Assembly: GCA_963932145.1 (NCBI GenBank)
Contig: OZ010573.1
Location: 89,680,663 to 89,744,662 of the forward strand
DNA from: Acanthosepion lycidas
Lineage: Eukaryota > Mollusca > Cephalopoda > Sepiida > Sepiidae
DNA: 64,000 bases
Direction: 5' to 3'
Part shown: piece by piece, positions 21,275 to 32,499 of the stretch
Numbering within the stretch: the first letter of the stretch is position 1
How the letters are laid out: every line of letters begins with the position of its first letter
Translations under genes and position numbers: made by a program
The notes under the pieces: model-generated
Seen by the model: only the letters and a program-made list of their open reading frames with translations
Database searches by the model: none
Told to the model about the DNA's origin: nothing

Positions 21275-21280
<6 letters not shown>
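20850..21280. mobile_element. Fold-back element with about 205-bp arms
   Basis: Left arm (from ttattgacatttggaaaaa at 20850) and right arm (ending tttttccaaatgtcaataa at 21280) are inverted copies meeting near 21060 with almost no loop. Arms are less similar than those at 19520, and a CA/TG-rich patch inside them has drifted. Within each arm is ctgatgaaggcattagaagc followed by gaaacg. The right end touches the next (TA)n tract. Open frames through the arms are not convincing genes. Confidence 0.8.

Positions 21281-21346
<66 letters not shown>
21281..21346. repeat. (TA)n microsatellite
   Basis: About 33 TA repeats abutting the fold-back element. Confidence 0.95.
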
Positions 21347-21350
<4 letters not shown>

Positions 21351-22134
21351 TCTATATTTTTACTTCAGTTTTCAGACTAAGGACTGCACTGTTTTCGGAA
21401 GGACTTTTAAGAATTTGGTTGTTCGCTCCATTCATTGGATCTCACCCCAAAGCAAAACGAAAACAATCAATATTGTTCGATTTTTTGTACATTTACTTAA
21501 AAGAAAGAAAACTGTACATTGGATAAAACACGACAAAACTTATTATCATAAATAAAAAATATTTCTGACTTTGATAAAAATAAATAAAGAAAATGTATGG
21601 ATTTATGTGTTAATCAAGAGATTCCTTTTAAAAGCATTTTTATGACTGTCAAAATTCATTCATTTATTTTTGTGAATCTCCATTAAGAAATTTAGGATCT
21701 ATCTATCTATCCTTCTATCTATCTATCTGCACACGCACACATATATGTATATATCCAATCTGTCCGTATTTATATATCTTTGCATCATTGCTTACAGATT
21801 CATGGATATCAATATCAATGCCAAAAGCATTTATTTTTTTTAGAATCAATAAACTTTAAATATTTTAGAAATAAAAACATATCATTTATTAAAAAAGAAG
21901 ACAAATAATAACTAGATCAATAATTTCATGACTTTGTTTTCCTTTTCAGTAAATAAATCTTTAAACTTGTTTTCGAAGGAAAAGTCAATAATCAAACTAT
22001 TGATAATCCATTTATCAAGAGCTTTTTATCACCAAATTTTTAAATGACGAATTACATTGAAGTGAGAATAATATCTAAACCTGCATGTATAATATAATAA
22101 AATCTAAAGTTGTATGTATATATGTACTAAATTC
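21347..22134. other. No recognised gene; small (ATCT)n
   Basis: A short atct run lies at about 21700-21728. Otherwise AT-rich and without a supported feature. Confidence 0.4.
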
Positions 22135-22460
22135 TTCTTCTTCCAAGTGCCATGAACCTTCAGCGCGTGGATGATCATGGCTCGAGACAACTCCCTATCG
22201 CTTGTGAATCTTAGGAGTGTCTCTCCCTTTGCCAATACTTCCGGCTCCGACGTTTCGCCATCCATTCACACAAGCTCGTTAGTTAGTTAGCCCACTGCCT
22301 TCCCCTATCTCTCTTGCTCTCGATATGCCCTGTGAGGATCGGGTCTTCCAAGCCTCCATGCCTCACTAGGTTTCCAAGTAATTTCAGCTTTTTCTCTGTG
22401 AATCTAAGTGTAAGTGGCCCTTTTGTCATTATTTTTATGAAAATGTCTTCGTTGCTTACT
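22135..22460 (-). mobile_element. RTE-type LINE 3' end
   Basis: The plus strand caagtgccatgaaccttcagcg...gatcatggctcgagacaactccctatcgcttgt is the antisense of the RTE C-terminus. Blocks continue to about 22440. Only the terminal 300 bp remain, the usual result of 5' truncation. Confidence 0.7.
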
Positions 22461-22885
22461 GGCTCAGTTCAAGAAATTTAAATCAGGACAAACATTTTTT
22501 TTTTATAACAAAATCGTTTCACCTTTTCGTAAAAAATCAATATATTCTATTAAATGTAAAGGATGTAACTAAGATTACAGCGGGAAAACCAAACTCACCC
22601 TCAGAAACGGAATGACAATTCATCGACAACAAATACGATACCCTTGCCGCAAGTTCGATACCACTCAGTGGGCTTTATTTTTAACTCGTGTACAACAAAT
22701 AAATATCCCAAATTCCTAGTCTTCCCAATTTAACTTTGCCCAAACAACAGCACAGACCAAACACGAATAAATAAAGTAAATATATTTATTCAAAATTACA
22801 AACCACGTCTGGCCAAACTCTAACGTACTATCCTCCCCCTCCCACACACACATGTAACATCTTTCTCCATTTTTATAATGAAATT
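22461..22885. other. No recognised feature
   Basis: AT-rich sequence; nothing identified. Confidence 0.4.
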
Positions 22886-22915
22886 ATTATTATTATTATT
22901 ATTATTGTTATTATT

Positions 22916-22948
<33 letters not shown>

Positions 22949-22952
22949 GATG

Positions 22953-22984
<32 letters not shown>

Positions 22985-22987
22985 GAT
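22886..22987. repeat. Compound trinucleotide repeat
   Basis: Runs of att, then ttg/gtt, then gat follow each other. A poly-asparagine frame on the minus strand is an artefact. Confidence 0.95.
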
Positions 22988-23105
22988 TCCGGGTTGAAAT
23001 CCGGTACCAATAAATAACAAACGCCAGGAATGAATATATGAAAATAATGTATTAACGTAATAATACAAACTGGTAAAGCAGGTTAGTAGGAATACGGGTT
23101 ATTAG

Positions 23106-23108
<3 letters not shown>

Positions 23109-23172
<64 letters not shown>
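23109..23172. repeat. (TA)n microsatellite
   Basis: About 32 TA repeats. Confidence 0.95.
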
Positions 23173-23175
<3 letters not shown>

Positions 23176-23488
23176 TCTTTGGTATTGAAGTATCGCTGTA
23201 TGACTTCTTACTGAGTCTACGTGCTCGCTCACTGTGACTCCTACAACGCTGTTACCTCACCCTCACTCTTCCGGTTACCTACAACCTTTTACTCTGTCAC
23301 TCTGGACTCGAATCCTCGGTCTTGCTCTCAACTTACTCTCGGGTCTTCCCGTAGCAGTAGTATATGTATATACTGGGTGAGTCCATTTGTGTAAAAAGGG
23401 GGGACCCTCAACAATTATTATTATTATTAAGGCGATAAGCCGCAATCCCTACACACATACAGATAAACACAAATATAAATTCTTGTCA
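23173..23488. other. GC-richer sequence of unknown origin
   Basis: Cytosine- and thymine-rich stretch (23200-23350) without recognisable similarity, plus a short att run near 23418. Confidence 0.3.
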
Positions 23489-23739
23489 ACCTGATTACTT
23501 CTTTTATGTGCCGTGTCTCTTCAGGATGTAGGCGATCATGGCCCTTCACTTCCTCCTATCCCTTGTAGCTCTCAATAAGTTTTGTCCCTTTGTTACTTCT
23601 CCCAGCTCCTGTTCTATCATCCACTTGCTTACCATTTGTGTGGTATATCATGCGTTGTTTTCCCTTGATTTTAGTGTCCTCGACCTATAAATTGCATTTC
23701 GAATTCATCCTTTTACTAATGACCATGCATTCTGTCCTC

Positions 23740-24600
23740 TTGTAGTTTATGCTTAGTCCATTTATCTCGCTCTCCTTCGCTACATTCTGTAGGAGGTTTT
23801 GTAATTTCTCTTCCCTATCTGCTATCAAAACTGTGTCAGCTGCGTACCTTATGTTGTTACGATTGTGGCCGCCAGTGATGAATCACGGTAGATTTTCCAA
23901 TTCTCTCATAATCGCCTCGCTGTATAGGTTGAATAAGTCCGGTGAGAAGACGCACCCTTGCCTTACGCCCCTTTCCATTTTTGTATATCTGCTAAACTCA
24001 TTCTCTATCCGCGTGCAGTCCGTTTGCTGCCAGTATAGGTTCTTGATTATTCTAATATCTTTCCCAAATATATCAATGTTGCTGTGCAATTCCAACAGAT
24101 CTTTGTGACGTACTTTGTCGAACGCCTTTGCTAAGTCTATAAAACACAGGCAAATGCTCTGCATTTGTATTGCTCTTTCTGATAACATTCTGAGCATTAA
24201 TGTCGCGTTCCTTGTTTCGGTGTCTTTAACGAATCTGCACTGTTCTTGTCCTATCTCTGGCCTGATTCTACTGCGCGCTCTATTCGTCAGAATACAGATG
24301 ATAATTTTTGTTATGTGGCTCATTAAGCTTATTGCTCGGTGGATTTCACATTCGTTTGTGTCTGGTTTCTTAGGCAGTGCAATGAAAATAGATCCGCTTA
24401 GATCTTCCCTTATATGTACACTGTTGTAAATTTTATTTATTATTTCTGTGACCCTGCCTATGTCAAAATCATCTAAGGCTGTTAGCATTTCCGTTACAAT
24501 TCCGTCTGGCCCTGCTGCCTTGTTTCTATTTAATTTCGCCAGTGCAGCTTCTACTTCGGTTTTTAGAATTTCACGTCTGTTGGTTGTTCTCTGTAAAGCT
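23740..24600 (-). pseudogene. RTE LINE reverse transcriptase domain
   Basis: An open frame (23883-24488) carries IFIALPKKP, LMSHITKIIICIL, EQCRFVKDTETRNA, motif A CFIDLAKAFDKVRH and GVRQGCVFSPDLFNLYSEA. Just downstream the catalytic box reads YAADTVLIAD, where active enzymes have YADD, so one of the two metal-binding aspartates is an alanine. Upstream is LNRNKAAGPDGIVTEML, the usual RT entry motif. These blocks define a group of LINE enzymes that copy their own RNA at a nicked target; this copy cannot be active. Confidence 0.85.
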
Positions 24601-24679
24601 GGTTGTTCTCTTTCGTCGTGAAAGAGTTCTCAAATATATTCGCTCCAGAGCTGAAGATTTTTTTCCTTCTCTAATATGA

Positions 24680-25088
24680 CTTTGACTTGACTTGTATCGG
24701 TTTTCACCCTGGTCGGGTTGAACCGGCTTCCTCCCGAGCAAGTACAGCATTACGGACCATCGCTGCCCATGCTCATCGATCTTGAGCCAGGTCACACGAA
24801 ATGGCGAGCCAATCGCGATTCCATCGTCCAAGACCAAATACTTGTGGACCCGATAGTACTGCTAGGTCATCCTTGATTGTTCTAGCACACGTCCCCAGCT
24901 ACCCACCGACACGTTTTTGCCAGCCAGGAAGAGAAGGAGGGAGAAGTACATCGCGGAGGAGCTCTCCCTCCGGGCGTCGAACTGCATACCCGAACCATCG
25001 GAGACGACGCTGGAGAAGGACGAGCGGAAGAGGACGAAGACTCAGACGACGACGCAGAGTGGCTGTGGGCACATGATCGATTCGGCGG
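24680..25088 (-). mobile_element. GC-rich 409-bp insertion in the LINE, with target duplication
   Basis: The segment is much richer in GC than its surroundings and splits the LINE frame. Nearly identical 14-bp sequences flank it: cttctctaatatga (24666-24679) and cttctctaagatga (25089-25102). Read on the minus strand it ends in tacaagtcaagtcaaagtca, a simple-repeat tail, next to the target duplication. Tail plus 14-bp duplication indicates LINE-mediated retroposition, so it is a SINE-like or retroposed sequence. The body has no domain I recognise. An arginine-rich frame on the plus strand is a composition effect. Confidence 0.7.
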
Positions 25089-25689
25089 CTTCTCTAAGAT
25101 GAGCGTTCCCTCCTTTGATTTTAGGAAGACAGTTGACGAGCACGCCTTCTGCCCTGTTAGTTCTCTTATTTGTTTATGCATATCTCCTTTGTTGGTGGTA
25201 GACAATCTCTCTATTTCTGCACATTTTTGTTTAGCCACTCTTCTTTAGCTTGTCTGCATCCATCTTTATTGCATTGTGTGATTTTCTGCATTCCGTTCCG
25301 TATCTTGGCAGAGTTTTCTGTCTCCTTTGCATCATGTCGAGAATCTCATCAATCATCCATTCGTTTTTTTTTCTTCTTCGCCGATTCTCCTTTGAGATGA
25401 TATCGTTTGCTGATGTCACTAAACCCTCTCTTCGTGTATCCCATTTCGGGTTTCCATTTCCATTGTGCCCCTCTTGTATTCTTTGCACGTTGTTTATATA
25501 TTTTTATTTCAGGTATGGGTCCCTCAGTTTGTTGTACTGCAATTTGGGTACTGCGTTAAGCTTCTTCAGTTTCTGTATTTTCACTTATTGTACATACAAC
25601 AGAGCGATCATCGCTTCTGCAGTCGGCACTTGGGTAGGTTTTTGCAATGAACCATTGCATTCCTAAATATTTTTTGATAGTTATTTAGT

Positions 25690-26250
25690 CAGTTTGGTTT
25701 TTAGTTTCTCCTCCAGGGCTTCTCCGTGTCCATAATCGTTTTGGGTGTTCTTGGAACCAGGTGTTGGTTATTACCTGGTCATTGTCCGTACAACATTGGA
25801 TCCATTTTTCTCCACGTTCGTTGCGGGTTCCTAGTCCGAATTTTCCGGCTATATCCACTGCCCTCTTCCTGTTTACTTTGGCTTTCAGATCTCCCAGGAT
25901 AAATATAACTCCGATTTGCAAAGTGCCTTGGCATTGTCTAGCATGGAGTAGAAAGATTCGATTTTTTCTTCCTTACTTTGCGCTGTTGGCGCATACACTA
26001 TTATGATAGCTATGTTGAAAGGCTCTCCTTTCAGCTTGACTACTAAAATTCTTATGGATAGTTGATAGTATCCCAGAACACATTTCTTGAATTCTTGATC
26101 TAGTATCAATCCCACACCTTTATTGTTTTTCTCTCCGCCCGTATAAATAATCCTGTGATTGTTACTGATAAAATCTCCGTTGTTTAGCCACCTAGTTTCA
26201 CATACACCTAAGCCTGCTCATTTCTTGTTTCATATTATCTAACTGGCCGC
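25690..26250 (-). pseudogene. RTE LINE endonuclease domain
   Basis: Minus-strand frames read GLILDQEFKKCVLGYY, LSIRILVVKLKGEPFNIAII, IVYAPTAQSKEEKIESFY and then VIFILGDLKAKV, matching the order of an apurinic-type (exonuclease III-like) LINE endonuclease in which ILGDxNAKV is catalytic. Stops lie between blocks. The upstream motif LGVCETRW, seen in the related piece at 41250-41290, is not preserved cleanly here. Confidence 0.75.
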
Positions 26251-26716
26251 AGTTGTTCAACATCCTAACGTTCCATGTCCCGAGAGTTATTATTTGTTTG
26301 ATGCGAGCAGTCGCTCATGTCGTTCCTTTCCGGGCGAGGGGTATGATCCAAAGAATTTTATCCCCTTTCATTTGTTTATGCTAGCAGTCGCTGGATGACG
26401 GTCAGGTAACACCTGTTGCACATATCTGTCCCTACTGAGCGAGGCGTTAATTCACATAGACTTAACCCGTTTCATATTGTGTGTGTTATTAGCCTCGATA
26501 TATCTTGGGATTAATAGTGGAGTGGTTTATGCCTTCTCCACGGTGGTTTATGGAGACAGCACCACTAGTTAGCTAGCCATTGACTCCTAGAGAGTTCTTG
26601 CGCCCTTTTTTTAGGTCTTATTTTTCGTCCTACTAGCTGTCTAACAAGCCTCCTCACTCGCAAAAACTTGGAGTAGTGTAGTCGGTTTAATCGCCGACAT
26701 TTCAACTGTCGAATAG

Positions 26717-26718
<2 letters not shown>

Positions 26719-26777
<59 letters not shown>
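26719..26777. repeat. (TA)n microsatellite
   Basis: About 29 TA repeats. Confidence 0.95.
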
Positions 26778-26780
<3 letters not shown>

Positions 26781-27768
26781 GAGCCACAAACCTTTACCCG
26801 CAGAGTTAATAACGCGTGGGAATAGAATAAACTGATTTTTTTTTAAGTTTTAACAGTATAAGTTGCCCATTATTAAAACAATACGCAATTATCGAGGAAT
26901 TATTTTAGTGTGACTAAAACCTGAAGTAAGCCAGACTACATACGATATATGTGCGTACATGTCGAAAATTTAAACTTACACATTAACCTAACAGGTATGA
27001 AAATAGAAATAAAAAATGTAAAAAAATACATTCAAACAACATGCAAAAAGCGATTCATAATACTTACAATTGGAATTTCATGTTAATCTTTCTAACCTCG
27101 AATCAAAGGTCATTTAGTGAAAAGTCTGGCAGACTCTAAGTACGTCTCCATTTCAGGGACCAAATGCGCTGGGTTTAGAGAGACGGGAGGCCAAACAAAG
27201 ATGAAGTCACTTTGTAGGGGTACTTCAGTGAGATATATATATATACATAGACATTCATGTACAGTTCTTCATTATTTTGCCATCAACATCATTATTATGA
27301 CAATTATTGTTTTTACTTGTTAGAAAGCACTAAACCTATTTCTACACACACGAGCTAACTTTTCTAAACGAGCAAACTTTTCTAAAGCTTATTCATGTGT
27401 CATGTGTCCATTTAGAACGCAAGAAGCTTTTCATTGTTTAACAATGAAATGTTACTCAGACTTAGTCCAGCATATTAGGGTCATAACATGATATCACCTG
27501 ATTCATCTAACAATAATATTGTTTAAATATACGACACTATCACGCATTACCTGTTTATTAATTTATTCACGCATTACCTGTTTATTCATTTATTCACCGT
27601 GCCAAGAAATAGGAGGATACACTCCTTCTAAAACTCATATAGCGCGTAACAAGGTTATAATCTTCCGGGTTTAACAATTATGAAGTAACTAGTTCGATGA
27701 CTGGATAACATCTATATCGAAGTAAAATTCAGGGGATTGACAGGTAGGGAATTCCTATGCTACCTGCT
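26778..27768. other. No recognised gene
   Basis: AT-rich sequence with a short duplicated tttattcacgcattacctgt near 27543-27590. No element assigned. Confidence 0.4.
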
Positions 27769-27901
27769 AACAATATATAGTCATTACAACAATATATAGT
27801 CATTAAAACAATATATAGTCATTACAACAATATATAGTCATTAAAACAATATATAGTCATTACAACAATATATAGTCATTAAAACAATATATAGTCATTA
27901 A
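27769..27901 (+). repeat. 19-bp minisatellite, 7 copies
   Basis: Unit aacaatatatagtcattac alternates with a version ending in a instead of c: c, a, c, a, c, a, a. No indels are seen. Confidence 0.95.
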
Positions 27902-28374
27902 AAAATTACTCATAAATTATCTATTTACAACTCGAAGGGGCTCTTTCCTTGTTTGACACGTGTAAATACCAAAGAAGAACGTAAGCAAAGGGAATTTCGA
28001 TCTTAACCCTTTATTTAATCTACAGGGTTAGATGGTTCTCATTTCACTGTCCATGTCTAGAGAAATCTCATTTAGTTCATATTTAGTACGGCTTAGTTAA
28101 GGCTAGATGCGTTTCCGATGTGCCCAAGAAATACACCACTGGCTATTGTTCTATCGCACAATACCATAGGGTACTAATGCGATCTTTCTTCAATTTAGGG
28201 GCATAATAATTGTGAGTTCAATCTCTGTTCCGGACAGTGTGTACTTGAACTCAATTGAAACGAGCTGAGTAATAACTAAATAAGAACTAGAGGAGATACC
28301 CCTATACATGGGCAGCGGAACGAGAATATTCTAACCCCATAGATTAAATAAATAATCCAGTTCGAAATTCACAG
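27902..28374. other. No recognised feature
   Basis: Mixed sequence without supported gene or element. Confidence 0.4.
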
Positions 28375-28500
28375 AAGGTTATTCGGATCGACAAGCACCT
28401 GAGGAAGGCCGGAACAAACAACGGCTGAAATGTTGTGATACCAACAAGAAAGATTGGAGCAATTGTACGCGTGCAGATAATGTAAATACTGATATATACT
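28375..28500 (+). mobile_element. Common SINE, 3' part, plus orientation
   Basis: Contains acctgaggaaggccggaaca and acggctgaaatgttgtgat followed by gataatgtaaatact, the 3' half of the common SINE. The tRNA-like head is absent. Confidence 0.7.
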
Positions 28501-28564
28501 AATAGCAGATTGTCGGAGATGCTACTGGAAGAGATACTACTGAATAAGCACATGAGTTTATTAC

Positions 28565-28655
28565 TGTTAAATGAAAACAATAGTTTCGGGTGGAATTTGA
28601 ACTCGGCCTGCAAATTACATTTCTCTTGACAATAACCGTTATGCCACCCTACTTT
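28565..28655 (-). mobile_element. tRNA-like SINE head
   Basis: The minus strand reads tagggtggcataacggttat (A-box region) and gagttcaaattcc (B-box) about 45 bp apart. The remainder of the SINE is unclear. Confidence 0.5.
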
Positions 28656-28770
28656 AATAAAATACTCAGTTTAAGACTTATAAAAACTTCGCTGATATCC
28701 AGAATTTCTAGTCTGTGTACTGGTTCAAGTCTCTTTACACAATGTTCTGCAGAATTCATACTCATTTAAT

Positions 28771-29200
28771 TAAGGTGTTCGAAAAGTAATTACGTATCTT
28801 TCGAAAGGATATAAAATCGAATGTAAGTAAAATATATTTAAACAACATTTTAGTAAAAAAAAATGTAATCAACTTTATTTTCAACGGCTACAGCCAAACA
28901 TGAAGGTAAATTTGCGATTAGAAAATAAAAAAGAAATTCCTCAAGAAACTCTTCAAAGACTGAAAGACTGTTTTCAATGTTTATTCTTCGCAAATGTTTG
29001 TCCACTTACGACATGTTCTGGTGGTGGAAACAAATGAAAATATTTAGCTGTTAAATTTGGAGTGTACTGTAACACGGGGCACACTGATGCAAGGTTTTTT
29101 CTAATTTGTGTTAAACAGCAACAAACCCCCTGATTGAACTGAAATCTGACAAACACATATTCCAGTATGTTAGCCTTTTGTTGAATTTACTTAAGAAATG
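28771..29200 (-). mobile_element. Mariner-like element, terminal fragment
   Basis: A mariner-style end aaggtgttcgaaaagtaatt at 28772 is followed on the minus strand by decayed coding for the transposase C-terminus (block SGQTFAKNKH, where mariners have GxxFxxxEEVKxA, near 28980-29010). The catalytic core is not recognisable. Related to the relic at 31800. Confidence 0.55.
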
Positions 29201-29437
29201 AATAGAATGCAGAATATTATACGTTTGTGACAGAATGCCAAATGCATCAAATTGCTCCACCCGTGAGGCAATGCACCCGGCGGGGCATATCGATACATGA
29301 CTAAAACAAAATGATGCAAAGAATTAACAACGCAAAACGAGGGCTTAAATCCTATTTTCAATGAATCCAAGTGAATATATGAACCAATAAAAGTAAAACA
29401 AAATTATAGTAAACCGAGGAACTGTCACCAATGAGAA
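29201..29437. other. No recognised feature
   Basis: Nothing assigned. Confidence 0.4.
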
Positions 29438-29507
29438 AATATACGGTTACGAATATACGGTTACGAATATACGGTTACGAATACACGGTTACGAATATAC
29501 GGTTACG
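29438..29507 (+). repeat. 14-bp minisatellite, 5 copies
   Basis: Five units of aatatacggttacg, one with a single substitution (aatacacggttacg). Confidence 0.95.
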
Positions 29508-30039
29508 AATAAGAATCTAGTTATTTGCATTTGTGCACTATTGACAAATATAAACAAAGTTTCTCACACCGGGAATTTCTCATGATCACTGCCTCCATAG
29601 CTTAGATCCACTCCTCTCCACCCTGAGAGTTTCCATAAGCGCCACAACAATAAATGCAGTACCACTCAACTATGTATGATTCGCAATCTGTTGATAAAAC
29701 CACTGAATTGAATTCCTTTTAGTCTTTCCTTCCTTTGCTGACAGGTTCTTTCTTTTCTTTTCCCCTTCCCATTGCCCTTTGCTCTTTCCATTATTTTGTC
29801 CCTTCCCCTTCTCCACTTGAGTTTTCATTGTCTCGGCTGACAGAATCTTTTTTACTGGTTTATCAGCGAGAATTACGCTTTTCCTATTTCTTTCATAACC
29901 CTACCTCACCAAATCAGTACAATGTTAGGGAAAGGTTCCTTAGGTCACCGTTTGAAAAAAATGAGAGAAAAGATTGTTGTGTGTTTAAATAAAATGATAT
30001 TTACTTACTTGTAGGATACACAAATTTTAACTGTAATTC
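29508..30039. other. No recognised gene
   Basis: A pyrimidine-rich stretch (29725-29850) gives an 85-codon frame of no recognisable kind. Confidence 0.35.
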
Positions 30040-30750
30040 CTTTTTTTAAGCATTTCACTGCAATGAAGGCAGAAGTGCCACTAGTACGCAAGGGGCTATA
30101 GAAAGTGAAAATAAAGGAAAAGACTGGGTATAGGGTGGATGGTTGAAGAAAGGATAAAAAGAAGAACGGAGAAGAATAAAAAGAAGCACGGGGATCAAGG
30201 CATCAGATGTCGATTGACATTACATTTACATTTTTGAAGATTATAGTTACCAGAGAAGAAAATACGAGGAAGGGAGTTTCACTGTCGGGAAGTGCGAGAG
30301 AAGAAGCTGTTGAAGTAGAAGAGGCGGGTTCATTTAACTGTTTCGAGAGTAAAAGGGTGGGACCGAGATACCATCCTAGTAGCACGCTTAAATTCATGCT
30401 GTAGGGGCACCTATGAAAATAGCTCATCAGAGCAGATGCCATGAAAATATTTATAGAAAGGGCAAAGGGAAGCCACATTACGTCGGTGATAAAGTCACTG
30501 GAGTCGAGACCCGAAGTCAGAACTAATGACACTGCATATCCGTCTAGGAATTTTGTCGAGAACCTCGAGATGAACAGCGGGCCCACCAGACCATATATGG
30601 CAACAGTATTTCATGCATGGACGAATAGTATATTTTTAAATGTGAATGATGAACTCAGACGAGAAAAACCTTCTGGTGCGACACAGAGAATCAACTTTCC
30701 TTGTTGTAGGTGCATCTATTGATTCACCGTAGTTGTTCTACTTATTATGA
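30040..30750 (-). mobile_element. Jockey/CR1-like LINE 3' end
   Basis: One of four minus-strand copies (also 38740, 45612 and 46840) of the same ORF2 end plus 3' flank. The antisense shows a block like LEVLDKIxRxIxxxxxP near 30550, FxKYFHGxCSDELA near 30430 and FKCNVNxHL near 30210. The 3' flank (actgcaatgaaggcagaagt) is shared with 45620 and 46840. It is 5'-truncated within the post-RT region. Confidence 0.65.
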
Positions 30751-31519
30751 AATGAAAGTTAGAAAGTTCCTCTCTTTGACTGTATGGAAATGTACATAAA
30801 CAGACTTTCAGTGAAGAAGAGAGAAAGTGGAGTTGGGAGACAAGATCAAAGGGAGTACGCTGTTGATTTGACGAGAAAGACAAGACAACGAAGTTGACTC
30901 ATGTCTCTTTATTGTTGCCAGGTTTTTTGCCGTGTTGTTTGTTTTTTATATATTGTGTAGTTTCCTAAGGCCTGTGTTTATTTACTGCCAGGAGCTGATT
31001 TTAATGGCTATTTACTTTTATTAAATTGAAAATTTGAACTATACTTAAAAGCCGGAAGGGCTGCGCAGAGCCCTTGCATGTTGTGTTTAATTTTGTCAGT
31101 TTCTCTTATGAATTAATGTTGTTCACTTTCGCCTACTCTACAACATGTTCAAAGGTTTTGAGATAAACCCAAAGCTTTGGGCTGTGGACTGGTTTAAAGG
31201 AAATAATATCAGCTTATCATATTGCAAGGGCTTAAACTTATTTGAAAATGAATCTAACTTAGAAAATAATTGAAGTAAAATATTTTTTTACTTACCGCGC
31301 TAAAATTGCTGATTTTTCAGAAATTTGTTTTAAATTTCATCGATTCGCAGAGATTAGACTCGTAAACAGGAATCAAACAGGAAGGCTTAAATGCGCATCT
31401 ACTGGTGCCACTTACCAACTACTAGACTCTGAAATATGCTTTGCGCATCAACCTACACAGTGCATAAATATATCCCGTCTTACCTTATGTAAGATATAGA
31501 AGAACCTCTCATCCTTAAG
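30751..31519. other. No recognised feature
   Basis: AT-rich sequence; no gene found. Confidence 0.4.
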
Positions 31520-32450
31520 ATGTTATTTTTTTTTCTTGGGATTGTTTTGCGAGTGTGCCTTTACATTGCCATGTCAAAGAAAAACACTTTTTTTCCCGAT
31601 CAAGTTGTTGCCAATAAATGTCCGCCGTTATGGACCTTTCATTTTTTCCATTGATCGTAATGGGAGATTTTCATATTCTACCAGGAACAATGACGGCATT
31701 TTTGCGAATGGAATGTAGGTTCTGGCGTTAGCCTTATTTTCCCAATGTCTTTTGTGATGACCACTGTCTCATTCTATTGAAATGCAACACCCATTTCATC
31801 CACTTACAGTATTAGGGTATTCAGAAAGTAATTACGTTTTACCACAAAGATTATAAAAATAAATATGAGATAAATGTATTGAAACATTATTTATCAAAAA
31901 TGCAGCTATCGTCATTTTCAAAAATTGTATAACCAACGAGCAAGCAAATTTTCGATTCCACGTTTAAAGAAGCCTGGGATAAATCTGAAAGACTGATTTC
32001 AACTTTTTTTTCTTTGTTGCGGAATGTTCTGCCGCTTAACAACTGTTCTAGGTATAGATCAAAGCAACTGGAAATCATTAAGTTTTAAATCCCGTGAGTA
32101 CGAAGGATATGAAAGAAGCTCCCATCCGCCATAAATGGTCTTATTTTTCTTGGCTTTGTTGCCGAGAAAAAACACCTACAGTAAGAGTCCTTCAATGTTT
32201 CATTAGCTAGTGAACGATGACGCCTTTCATATTCAATGAGACACGAAGCGAGGATTGAGGACTGCTATGAATGGAGTCCTGATTTTAGTATTGGCAATGG
32301 TTTCTCATTTTGTGATAACCGCTGTCTTTTTCATTCGCGTCTACTGATATGGAAATCCCTTTTTTCACGACTTTTAAAAACGCAATACAAAAATGGAAGT
32401 TTGGCATTGCTGATTAAAAGACTTTTGCATAATTTGGAACGTTGTGTTTG
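31520..32450 (-). mobile_element. Mariner-like transposon relic(s)
   Basis: An end-like sequence ttagggtattcagaaagtaa at 31810 is followed on the minus strand by LLSGRTFRNKEKKVEISLSD (32000-32060) and GYTIFENDDSCIFDK (31890-31940), corresponding to the mariner C-terminal pattern GxxFxxxEEVKxxLDxFF...VIENDGxYIID. Upstream coding continues in decayed form to about 32450. The adjoining 31520-31790 stretch resembles 46440-46660 and probably belongs to a related element. Catalytic residues are not preserved in any readable frame. Confidence 0.55.
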
Positions 32451-32499
32451 AATCTCACGCGAAAACTCATGAAGAACCCAAATTCCTTTTTTTTGTTAG

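Larger units (their letters stand above)
23490..26480 (-). mobile_element. RTE-type non-LTR retrotransposon, near full length but defective
   Basis: Reading on the minus strand: a 5' region with two gcgagcagtcgc/gctagcagtcgctgg blocks (26280-26440); an endonuclease domain (about 25690-26250); a linker; a GC-rich insert (24680-25088); an RT domain (about 23740-24600); and the conserved end LRATRDRRKWRAMIAYIL-like (23510-23600). The part between the RT catalytic region and the C-terminus is shortened by a deletion near 23650-23740. Stops and frame changes occur throughout. It is the most complete of about ten RTE pieces here; its 5' region is shared with 41230-42480. Confidence 0.8.

Noticed and set aside
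22820-23068. Poly-asparagine and poly-tyrosine open frames (also 57373-57678)
   Set aside because: Trinucleotide microsatellites translated; no supporting coding context.
24801-25076. Arginine-rich 91-codon frame resembling a nucleic-acid-binding peptide
   Set aside because: It is the antisense of the GC-rich retroposed insert in the LINE; composition explains the arginines and it has no start context or continuation.
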